Shown: positions 51,885-60,296 of the stretch, one piece after another | Numbering within the stretch: position 1 is the stretch's first letter | How the letters are laid out: each line of letters starts with the position of its first letter | From: Flavobacteriaceae bacterium PS02293 | Lineage (GTDB): Bacteria; Bacteroidota; Bacteroidia; Flavobacteriales; Weeksellaceae | Length of the DNA: 64,000 bases | Reading direction: 5' to 3' | Assembly: GCA_029960045.1 (NCBI GenBank) | Contig: JASCOV010000007.1 | Location: 1 to 64,000, forward strand | Translations under genes and position numbers: made by a program | The notes under the pieces: generated by a model | Seen by the model: the letters and a program-made list of their open reading frames with translations, nothing else | Told to the model about the DNA's origin: nothing | The model's database searches: none

Positions 51885-54371
51885 ATGAAAAAGCAATATC
51901 TCTTTCTAAAATTGATTTCGTCTATATTTTGTCTTATTTGTTTAGGCAACAATTTTTACAAATCACAAAATCCATATAAAGCACCTTTATACTGGAGTCC
52001 CTATGAATATCACATAACAAGAGAATTTGCAGGAGTACAAGATAATTATTTATCAGAACAAGCTTTGTCTGATAATATTAACTGGCTAGAGCAGAATCTC
52101 AAATCCTATGGATATACAATGGTTTGTACAGATGGATGGGGAGATGTAAGCCAAATCAATGAAAACGGTTACAGAAAAAGCCATTCTTCAAAATGGCAGC
52201 ACGACTATGCCTGGTGGTCCCAATATTTGCAAGGAAAAGGAATGACCCTTGGGATGTATGAAAATCCACTTTGGCTGCATGTAGATGCTAATGATACTAC
52301 CAAAAAAATTGTCGGGACTAATATTAATGTTTCTTCACTTTTGGATCCCAATGAAAATGCAATGTGGTTCCGATGGGTACAGGTAGACAGACCGGGTGCA
52401 GAGCAGTATGTAAAAGGTTATGTGAAATATTATGCAGATATGGGAATCAAATATCTGCGCGTAGATTTTCTATCATGGTTTGAGACTGGCTATGACAGAA
52501 ACCTTGGAACTGTTGGCCCACAAAGAACTAGAGCCCAATATGAAAAAGCGCTAAAATGGATGAAGGAAGCATGTGATGCAAATGGTGTTTATCTAAGCTT
52601 AGTAATGCCAAATCTTACTAATACTGCCGAGTTAGAAAAACTATATGGTAATCTTATCAGAATCAATTCTGATGCGCTGGAAGGCACGTGGAACAGATTC
52701 AGCGATGTAAACCGTGGGATTCATTTCCCAACCTGGTCACAGTATGATTCTGCTTTTGACGGTTTTATCTATTGGTCACAACTGACAGGTAGTAATAAAG
52801 TGCAACTGGATGGCGATTTTATCAGAATCAACACTTTTGCTAACGATACCGAAAAAAGAAGTGTCATCTCTCTTAATATTCTTGCAGGTGGTCCTGTTAC
52901 CATCGCTGACCAATTCGATACCATGGGTAATGATCTTTGGTTATATCAAAATACTGAGTTATTAGATCTTAATACCCTTAAGTTCATAGGAAAACCTCTT
53001 AGCAATGATCCAAATAATGTTGGGAGCCAGACTTGGAGAGGGCAATTGAGCAATGGTGATTGGATCATCGGTTTCTTTAATAGGGAGACAAGCCCACAAG
53101 TACGTTCTATGAATTTTCTCAATCAGCTTGGGATTACTGGGCAAGTAATGGTAAGAGACCTTTGGCAACACGCCAATCTAGGAAAAATGAGCGACATCTC
53201 GGTTACAGTTCCGCCACGCGGATGTGTCATTGTAAAATTAATAAGAAATTCTACAGAGACTTGTAATAGTCAAACCATCAACTTCCCGACTATTCCTAAC
53301 AAAAATGCAAATGATCCTGCTTTTACGCCTGCTGCAACATCATCCGCAGGACAAGCTATTACTTATGAAGTTAACGCAGGACCAGCAAAAATCGTCAACA
53401 ACCAAGTACAATTGACAGGTTATAACGGGACAGTTTATCTTCAGGCAAAACAATCTGGAGCAAACGGTTTCTGTGCAGCTATACCACAGCTTCAGAGCTT
53501 CAATGTGACAGGTGGGCATAACAGCCAGATGTATCTTGGAGGAACTTTTAACAGCTGGAGTATGAAAGCTATGACGATGGAAAATAATGTCTGGAAACTC
53601 AAAAATCAAGTAATACTTGCTGGGAATTATGAGCTGAAATTTGCAAACACGAGTAACTTTAGCGGTCAGGATTGGGGGAATGCCAACGGACTTTCTGGAA
53701 CTGCTCAGCAGACAACCGGTGGCGGTGCTAATATCAACTTTTCTATTGTAACACCAGGTACTTACAATATAGAATTCAATGATATTACTTTGCAATATAA
53801 CATACAGTTTACACCAAATCATCAGCAAAATATGTATGTAGGAGGAACTTTTAGTAGCTGGGCTTTGCAACAGATGAGTCTTCAGAATGATACCTGGACA
53901 AAAAGTAATGTTTCTTTCTCTGCCGGAGATCAAGAACTGAAATTTGCCAATACATCTAACTGGACAGGTGACGATTGGGGTAATGCTAACGGAGCTACAG
54001 GTTTTGCACAACTTACAACAGGTGGTGCGCCTAATATCAAATTCAATTTAGCATCATCAGGCAATTATAGCATTCTTTTCAATGATATGACTTTGGGTTA
54101 TCAGGTTTATAACGTTTTGGCTGTAAGTGATATCAACAAAAAATCTTTATCAATCTATCCAAATCCGGCTGATAAAAATATATTCATCACCTCGGATAAC
54201 GAAATCATCAGAAGCTACGAGATATATGATATGACAGGAAAATTGATAAAATCTCAAAAAACAGATGATAAGCAATGTGAGATTAATGTTTCTCAAATGA
54301 TAAAAGGAAATTATATCCTGAATGTAAATCTGGAGAACAGAATTGTAGGACAAAAAATTATTATTAAATAA
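51885..54371 (+). CDS. Clan GH-D (GH27-like) isomaltodextranase/alpha-glycosidase with two starch-binding-like modules and T9SS domain
   Basis: 828 residues. After a leader, a TIM barrel (~25-370) with YGYTMVCTDGWGD, LGMYENPLW, probable nucleophile Asp194 in IKYLRVDFLSWF and probable acid/base Asp263 in RINSDALEGTW, then a barrel-associated beta domain (~375-460). This is the clan GH-D pattern; isomaltodextranases lie in GH27, which suits the neighbours better than galactosidase activity. Two ~100-residue tandem modules (from ~545 and ~648) start MYLGGTFNSWS and MYVGGTFSSWA and share ELKFANTSN and DWGNANG blocks, resembling X25/SusE-type starch-binding domains. A type A sorting domain (~754-828, LSIYPNPADKNIF) directs T9SS export. 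First structural gene of the operon. Confidence 0.8.
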   Translation: MKKQYLFLKLISSIFCLICLGNNFYKSQNPYKAPLYWSPYEYHITREFAGVQDNYLSEQALSDNINWLEQNLKSYGYTMVCTDGWGDVSQINENGYRKSHSSKWQHDYAWWSQYLQGKGMTLGMYENPLWLHVDANDTTKKIVGTNINVSSLLDPNENAMWFRWVQVDRPGAEQYVKGYVKYYADMGIKYLRVDFLSWFETGYDRNLGTVGPQRTRAQYEKALKWMKEACDANGVYLSLVMPNLTNTAELEKLYGNLIRINSDALEGTWNRFSDVNRGIHFPTWSQYDSAFDGFIYWSQLTGSNKVQLDGDFIRINTFANDTEKRSVISLNILAGGPVTIADQFDTMGNDLWLYQNTELLDLNTLKFIGKPLSNDPNNVGSQTWRGQLSNGDWIIGFFNRETSPQVRSMNFLNQLGITGQVMVRDLWQHANLGKMSDISVTVPPRGCVIVKLIRNSTETCNSQTINFPTIPNKNANDPAFTPAATSSAGQAITYEVNAGPAKIVNNQVQLTGYNGTVYLQAKQSGANGFCAAIPQLQSFNVTGGHNSQMYLGGTFNSWSMKAMTMENNVWKLKNQVILAGNYELKFANTSNFSGQDWGNANGLSGTAQQTTGGGANINFSIVTPGTYNIEFNDITLQYNIQFTPNHQQNMYVGGTFSSWALQQMSLQNDTWTKSNVSFSAGDQELKFANTSNWTGDDWGNANGATGFAQLTTGGAPNIKFNLASSGNYSILFNDMTLGYQVYNVLAVSDINKKSLSIYPNPADKNIFITSDNEIIRSYEIYDMTGKLIKSQKTDDKQCEINVSQMIKGNYILNVNLENRIVGQKIIIK

Positions 54372-54391
54372 AATAAAAAACCCAATTATAA

Positions 54392-57187
54392 ATGAAACCT
54401 AAATTTTTGAGAAGCACCATTGCGATTGCAGCAGTCTATTTTTCAGGGAATTTGTATGCACAGCAAACCGCTGATACGTTACAAGGAGAACAGAAGATAG
54501 ATGAGGTTGTTGTAATCGGTTATGGTAAGGCTAAAGTAAAAGACCTAACAGGATCAGTATCGGTAATTAATCTAGGAAAGGCAGAAAATCAACCTGTTGC
54601 AGATATCGGACAGGCGATTCAAGGCAGGGCTTCTGGTGTTACTGTCATTAACTCTGGTGAGCCGGGTAGCAACGTTACTTTCCGTATCCGTGGGACAGGA
54701 ACAATCCAAAACAACAATCCATTGATCGTTGTCGACGGGATGCCACTGAATGGTGGACTCAACCAGATCAATATGAGTGATGTAGAATCTATTAACATTC
54801 TGAAAGATGCATCATCCACAGCCATCTATGGTTCCAGAGGAGCTAATGGTGTTGTGATTATTACAACAAAACGTGGCGCAAAAGGCGGAGTCCTGAATTT
54901 TGATACCTTCACAGGAATCCAAAGTGTGAGCAATATGATAAAAGTTTTGGATGCATCGCAATATGCCCAGCTTAATAATGAAATGCTTACCAATGCAGGG
55001 ATGTCAACCAATCCGGAATTTGCAAACCCTGCATCATTAGGAAAAGGTACAGATTGGGTAGATGCGCTTTTCAGCCCGGCTTTAATGTCAAATTATTCTT
55101 TGTCATATGGAGACCGATCCGAGAAAAGTAACTTATATGTTTCTACAAGTTATTTCAATCAGAAAGGGGTGGTTCTCAATACAAATTATGACAGATATAT
55201 TGTTCAGTTAAACGGAGATACCAAAATAAAACCTTTCTTGAAAATCGGGAACAGTGTGAAATTACAACACGATCTTAAAAGAAGCGGTTCTTATGATATC
55301 AAAGGAACAATACTTTCTTTACCAACCAGACCTATTTACGATGCAAATGGTGGATGGGCAGGCCCGGGAAGCAATCCTATGCTTTACGGCGATATAGATA
55401 ACCCGATAGGGAAAGCAACCATTGTAGAAAACTCTACAAAAGGATACAACATTCAGGGAAATATCTATGCAGAAGCCGAAATTATCAAGGATTTGAAATT
55501 CAAATCTTTAGGTGGTATGGAAGCGAACCTTTGGTACACAAGAACTTGGTCTCCAAAATACCAATGGGGTGTAAAATCTCAGGAAAATTCTTATTTGTCA
55601 GAAGGTTCTAACAGAAGTATCACGCTTCTTTGGGATAATACTTTGACTTATGACAAAACTTTTGGTGAACATCACATCAATGCAGTTGTAGGAAGCAGTG
55701 CCCAGAACAATCAGTATAACTATCTAAATGCATCGGTACAAAAATTCCCTAGCGAAAGTACACAGCAGATAGACAACGGTATTTTGCAACCAGTGCAACA
55801 CGGAAACGCATCTGAGTGGGCAATTATGTCATACCTAGGACGTGTAAACTACAGTTTTGCAGATAAATATTATCTAACAGGAACTATCCGTAGAGATGGA
55901 TCTTCAAGATTTGGAGTAGATAACAGATGGGGATGGTTTCCATCGGCAGCTTTAGCTTGGAGAATTTCTAACGAGAATTTCCTTAAAGATTCTAAAACAA
56001 TCAATAATTTAAAACTGAGATTAGGTTACGGAATCACAGGGAATCAGGAGATTGGTAATTACTCATTCTCATCGTCATACAATACGTATTTGTACAACTT
56101 CAATAACACTTATGTAAGTGCAGTTTTACCAACTGTTTTACCAAACCCGAATGTAAAATGGGAAGGACAGGAGCAGTATAATGCAGGTTTTGACCTAGAT
56201 ATGTTCAACAACAGAATTAGTTTGATTGTAGATGGATATATCAAAAACACAAATGATATGCTTGTGCCGATGTCGGTACCTGTAACATCTGGTTACTCTG
56301 ATGTTTATGTTCCGTCTATCAATGCTGGTAAAATCCAGAACAAAGGGATTGAAGCCACTTTATCTACCAAAAATTTTGTTGGTGAAAACTTCAAATGGTC
56401 TACAGACGCTGTTTTTTCTTATAACAAAAATAATGTAGAAAGCATCAATAGTGAGACACCAATTATCACAGCAACTGGTGGGCTCAATAGCACCATTGGA
56501 CAAATACAGAACGGTTATCCGGTTAATATTTTCTATGGTTATGTTACAGACGGAGTTTTCCAAAATCAGACAGAGGTTAATAACCACGCTGTTCAGATGC
56601 CGGGATCTAACCCTGCTACAAGCACAGCTCCTGGTGATATCAGGTTCAAAGATCTAAATAATGACGGGGTCATCAATGATAAAGACCGTACGATTATCGG
56701 AAACCCAAATCCAAAATTCACATTCTCACTTAACAATACATTTACTTACAAGAATTTTGATTTAACAATTTTCTTACAAGGTAGCTATGGTAATGATATC
56801 TTCAATGCCAACAGAATGTATACAGAGTCTATGTCTGTAATTAATAATCAAAACGCATCTGTACTAGGAAGATGGACAGGTGAGGGTACTAGCAACGATA
56901 TGCCAAGAGCAATCTACGGAGATCCAAACCAAAACTCCAGAGTTAGTGACAGATTTATAGAAGATGGATCATATATCAAGATCAAAAACATCAACCTGAG
57001 CTACACACTTCCTAAAGGTGCTTTTGGAGAAAACTTCAGTTTAATCAAAGTATTTGTTTCTGCACAGAATCTTGTGACGTGGACCAAATATTCAGGCTTC
57101 GATCCAGAAGTACCTATTAATGGTATAGACAACGGAACTTACCCTATTACAAGAACTGTTTCTTTAGGACTTAATGTAGGATTTTAA
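54392..57187 (+). CDS. SusC-like TonB-dependent transporter of the alpha-glucan locus
   Basis: 931 residues, shorter than the fructan SusC because the N-terminal carboxypeptidase-like domain is absent: the signal peptide (YFSGNLYAQQ) is followed almost at once by the TonB box region KIDEVVVIGYGKAKVKDLTG. Plug signatures RIRGTGTIQNNNPLIVVDG and DASSTAIYGSRGANGVVIIT are complete, and the barrel ends SLGLNVGF. It imports alpha-gluco-oligosaccharides with the SusD encoded 12 bp downstream. Confidence 0.95.
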   Translation: MKPKFLRSTIAIAAVYFSGNLYAQQTADTLQGEQKIDEVVVIGYGKAKVKDLTGSVSVINLGKAENQPVADIGQAIQGRASGVTVINSGEPGSNVTFRIRGTGTIQNNNPLIVVDGMPLNGGLNQINMSDVESINILKDASSTAIYGSRGANGVVIITTKRGAKGGVLNFDTFTGIQSVSNMIKVLDASQYAQLNNEMLTNAGMSTNPEFANPASLGKGTDWVDALFSPALMSNYSLSYGDRSEKSNLYVSTSYFNQKGVVLNTNYDRYIVQLNGDTKIKPFLKIGNSVKLQHDLKRSGSYDIKGTILSLPTRPIYDANGGWAGPGSNPMLYGDIDNPIGKATIVENSTKGYNIQGNIYAEAEIIKDLKFKSLGGMEANLWYTRTWSPKYQWGVKSQENSYLSEGSNRSITLLWDNTLTYDKTFGEHHINAVVGSSAQNNQYNYLNASVQKFPSESTQQIDNGILQPVQHGNASEWAIMSYLGRVNYSFADKYYLTGTIRRDGSSRFGVDNRWGWFPSAALAWRISNENFLKDSKTINNLKLRLGYGITGNQEIGNYSFSSSYNTYLYNFNNTYVSAVLPTVLPNPNVKWEGQEQYNAGFDLDMFNNRISLIVDGYIKNTNDMLVPMSVPVTSGYSDVYVPSINAGKIQNKGIEATLSTKNFVGENFKWSTDAVFSYNKNNVESINSETPIITATGGLNSTIGQIQNGYPVNIFYGYVTDGVFQNQTEVNNHAVQMPGSNPATSTAPGDIRFKDLNNDGVINDKDRTIIGNPNPKFTFSLNNTFTYKNFDLTIFLQGSYGNDIFNANRMYTESMSVINNQNASVLGRWTGEGTSNDMPRAIYGDPNQNSRVSDRFIEDGSYIKIKNINLSYTLPKGAFGENFSLIKVFVSAQNLVTWTKYSGFDPEVPINGIDNGTYPITRTVSLGLNVGF

Positions 57188-57199
57188 AAAATTAAAACA

Positions 57200-58678
57200 A
57201 TGAAAAAGATTAAAATAGCAGTATTCGCAATCCTCGCACTTACAGCTGTAAACTGTAGTGACGATTTTCTAGACAAAACCCAGCCGGACACCATTAATAC
57301 TGGTAATTATCCACAGACTGGTGATGAGCTGATAACTTTAGTTAACGGAGCTTACCAACCCTTGCAACGTCCCAAACTTTATAATATGAGAATGTGGAAC
57401 ACAGATATCTACGCGGGAAACAGTATTGTAGGAGCTGGAGGCGGTGACGATGGTATAGAAACCACACAGCTTTCAAATTTTGTTACAAGTACAGATAACC
57501 AAGGTGTTTTAGACCTTTGGAGAGGGCCTTGGCCAGGGATATTATCTTCCAATATTATTATCAAAATAGCACCAACTCTCAGTATTGATGATGCTGTTAG
57601 AAACAAATGTCTGGGAGAAGCCTATTTCCTCAGAGCTCATTATTATTTCATTTTAGTAAGATTTTTTGGTGATGTTCCTTTGGTAACAGAACCGCAGGAT
57701 GTGAATGGTGATCTTTATCCTGCAAGAGCACCAAAGGCAGATATTTATAACCTGATTGTTTCCGATTTAGAAAAAGCGATCCAGTTATTACCAACAAAAC
57801 AGCAATATGGTGAAGGTGATAAAGGAAGAGCCAGTAAAGGTGCAGCAATTGGCGCATTGGCAAAAGTAAACCTTACCTTAGGAAACTGGCAAAAAGTAGT
57901 AGACCTTACCAACCAATTAGAAGGAATGGGCTATGCACTGAATGCGGATTATTCTGATAATTTTAATGTCAATACAGAAAACGGAATAGAATCTCTTTTC
58001 GAAGTTCAGTACGCTTCTGATGGTGGATACGATTTTTGGAGCAATGAGAATCAGGCATCTTGGACTAGCACTTTTATGGGACCTAGAGGAGCCAATTTTG
58101 TAGGAGGTGGATATGGTTGGAATCAGCCAACGCAAGAATTTGTTGACAGTTACGAAGCTGGGGACAAAAGAAAAGATAAAACTGTTTTCTATCAAGGTTG
58201 TCCGGATTATGATGGCAAAGAATACAAAGCTAGTTATTCTCTTACTGGTTATAACGTAAGAAAATTCTTGGTGCCATTGTCTGCATTTCCGTCTTACGAC
58301 AACAGTCCGCTTAATTTCCCGGTAATGCGTTATTCGGAGGTTTTATTAATGAAAGCAGAAGCGCTTAATGAACTTGGACAGACTTCACTTGCATTGGTTC
58401 CTCTCAATACTGTTAGAACCAGAGCTGGATTGGCAAACGTAACATCCGGACTTTCACAAGCGGCATTCCGTGAAAAAGTATTGCACGAAAGAAGAATGGA
58501 ATTGGCCTTCGAAGGGCAAAGATGGTTTGACTTAGTACGCACCAACAACGGACAGTACGGATTAGACTTCCTACATTCTATCGGGAAAACCAATGCTACT
58601 ACCAAGCATCTTTTGCTTCCTATTCCTCAGATAGAAAGAGATAGGAATCCAAACCTTACACAAAATCCTGGTTATTAA
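57200..58678 (+). CDS. SusD/RagB-family glycan-binding lipoprotein of the alpha-glucan locus
   Basis: 492 residues. Lipobox LALTAVNCSDDFLDKTQPD. SusD blocks: EAYFLRAHYYFILVRFFGDV, RASKGAAIGALAKVNLTLGNW, RYSEVLLMKAEALNELGQ, HERRMELAFEGQRWFDLVRT and LLPIPQIERDRNP at the end. It partners the SusC upstream at the outer membrane. Length and motif order are standard and no defect is visible. Confidence 0.95.
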   Translation: MKKIKIAVFAILALTAVNCSDDFLDKTQPDTINTGNYPQTGDELITLVNGAYQPLQRPKLYNMRMWNTDIYAGNSIVGAGGGDDGIETTQLSNFVTSTDNQGVLDLWRGPWPGILSSNIIIKIAPTLSIDDAVRNKCLGEAYFLRAHYYFILVRFFGDVPLVTEPQDVNGDLYPARAPKADIYNLIVSDLEKAIQLLPTKQQYGEGDKGRASKGAAIGALAKVNLTLGNWQKVVDLTNQLEGMGYALNADYSDNFNVNTENGIESLFEVQYASDGGYDFWSNENQASWTSTFMGPRGANFVGGGYGWNQPTQEFVDSYEAGDKRKDKTVFYQGCPDYDGKEYKASYSLTGYNVRKFLVPLSAFPSYDNSPLNFPVMRYSEVLLMKAEALNELGQTSLALVPLNTVRTRAGLANVTSGLSQAAFREKVLHERRMELAFEGQRWFDLVRTNNGQYGLDFLHSIGKTNATTKHLLLPIPQIERDRNPNLTQNPGY

Positions 58679-58699
58679 TAAATTAATGATTATCCTCAT

Positions 58700-60163
58700 A
58701 TGAAAACAAAATCTAACATAAAAAATTGGAGCAAAAAATTATTTTGGATTGTTCCTCTTATTTTCCTTGGCATCTTTGCCTGTCGGGAAGAACTGGCTTC
58801 AGAAGATTTCGAAGTCAGTGAGTTATCAGTAAAAACTTCTGAGATCAGCGAGTTGCTACCAGCCATGTTTAATTCCAAATTCAATTTTAGCTGGACACCT
58901 GCAAACAACCAAGGTACAAGCTCGGCTATTTCTTATAAATTAGAAATTGACAAAAAAGAGAACAACTTTGCTCATCCTCAAACTTATGAAATTGGGAAAA
59001 ACATCTATTCTTATGATATTATAATCGGGGATCTTAATAATTTGCTTATTGATACCTACGGAGCAACACCAGGATCGGCTATTACAATGCAGGCCAGAGT
59101 TATTGCTACATTTGCAGATACTTCTGTACAGTCTCAATCTGCTGTTGTAGATTTTACACTTAAGCCTTTCAAACCATTTACCAACACCTTGTATATGGTT
59201 GGTGATGCCTCTCCAAACGGGTGGGATATTACAAAAGCGACTGCACTTACAAAAAGTTCAACCAACCCTGCCGAATTTGTATATTATGGACAATTGAAAG
59301 CGGGTAACTTCAAATTTGCCACTACTCAGGAAAGTTGCTGGTGCCAGGATTTCTACACTAGAGATGCCAATGATGAGACAAAGATGGTCTACAATGTTGG
59401 TGGTAGTGGTACAGATTTACAATGGACAGTTGATAATGCAAGTTTATACAGAGTTACTGTAAACGTACTGACGTTAAGCATCAAAATAGAACAAATGAAT
59501 GGCCCTCAGTTCAATGATATTTGGATCGTTGGTGATGCTTCTCCAAGTGGTTGGGATGTTAACAATCCAGTCGCTTTGAAACAGGATACTAGTAATCCAT
59601 TCATCTTCACTTTAGAATGCAGTTTGAAAGAAGGAAACTTCAAATTTTTGACAGGTACAAAAGGCGAATGGTGTGGAGAATGGTACCGCCCATTGGTAGA
59701 TAATCAAGACCTAGTCGCTACAGGAATGGTGCAAAACTCCGGCTGTACTGTAGATAACAGATGGAAAGTGAGCGCGGCAGCATCCGGAAGATATTTGATC
59801 ACGCTTAATACCGCAAATAATACCATCAAGTTTGAGCCTGTAAATGTCTATATGATTGGTGATGCCACTCCAAACGGATGGAATATGGGCACTCTAATGC
59901 CAATGCAGAAAAACGGAAGCGTTTACACTTGGACCGGTAACCTTACTGCAGGATCTTTCAAGTTCACCAAATTCAATACAACGTGGTGTGACGGAACAGA
60001 ATTGGTTGCAATGACTCAGGATCAAAGCATTTCTAATACAAGTTTCCAGGAAAGAGTAAAATGTGCAGGAGGCGATGCAACAGATCTTAAATGGAAAGTC
60101 AATGCGGGCGGTAATCACACAATTACCTTGAATCTCGATACTAATACACTTAATATTCAGTAA
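58700..60163 (+). CDS. SusE/SusF-like starch-binding lipoprotein
   Basis: 487 residues with a lipobox (PLIFLGIFACREEL). An N-terminal SusE-type Ig domain (~45-155, FNFSWTPANNQG) is followed by three tandem carbohydrate-binding modules starting near residues 166, 274 and 384. Each begins VGDASPNGWD-like (second VGDASPSGWDV, third IGDATPNGWNM) and has a W-C pair (CWCQDF, WCGEW, TWCDG). Three modules is intermediate between SusE and SusF layouts. It is a surface protein holding alpha-glucan near the transporter. Followed by a terminator-like hairpin before GH31. Confidence 0.88.
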   Translation: MKTKSNIKNWSKKLFWIVPLIFLGIFACREELASEDFEVSELSVKTSEISELLPAMFNSKFNFSWTPANNQGTSSAISYKLEIDKKENNFAHPQTYEIGKNIYSYDIIIGDLNNLLIDTYGATPGSAITMQARVIATFADTSVQSQSAVVDFTLKPFKPFTNTLYMVGDASPNGWDITKATALTKSSTNPAEFVYYGQLKAGNFKFATTQESCWCQDFYTRDANDETKMVYNVGGSGTDLQWTVDNASLYRVTVNVLTLSIKIEQMNGPQFNDIWIVGDASPSGWDVNNPVALKQDTSNPFIFTLECSLKEGNFKFLTGTKGEWCGEWYRPLVDNQDLVATGMVQNSGCTVDNRWKVSAAASGRYLITLNTANNTIKFEPVNVYMIGDATPNGWNMGTLMPMQKNGSVYTWTGNLTAGSFKFTKFNTTWCDGTELVAMTQDQSISNTSFQERVKCAGGDATDLKWKVNAGGNHTITLNLDTNTLNIQ

Positions 60164-60180
60164 TTTTTTCTTATCAAAAG

Positions 60181-60211
60181 ATCACACGGCAATTATTGTC
60201 GTGTGATTTTT
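60181..60211 (+). terminator. Internal terminator/attenuator between SusE-like gene and GH31
   Basis: 12-bp stem (ATCACACGGCAA with TTGTCGTGTGAT, one G-T pair), 3-nt loop and T-run, inside the operon. It should lower expression of the GH31 and GH97 genes relative to the binding proteins, or mark the end of the first transcript. Confidence 0.75.
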
Positions 60212-60296
60212 AAGATATTAAGATGCATCTCATTTTTCCAAAAAAATTCGAAGCATCAAGGAAGAATATTGTAAAAAAATAACTGAAAAATTAAAA

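Noticed and set aside
53340..54011. 223-codon frame on the minus strand
   Set aside because: It lies wholly antisense to the duplicated modules of the GH27-like gene, has no recognisable domain or leader, and follows from codon bias of the real gene.
53520..54120. Tandem repeat suggestive of a CRISPR-like or satellite array
   Set aside because: The ~300-bp repeats are in-frame protein modules with diverged DNA sequence and no spacers.
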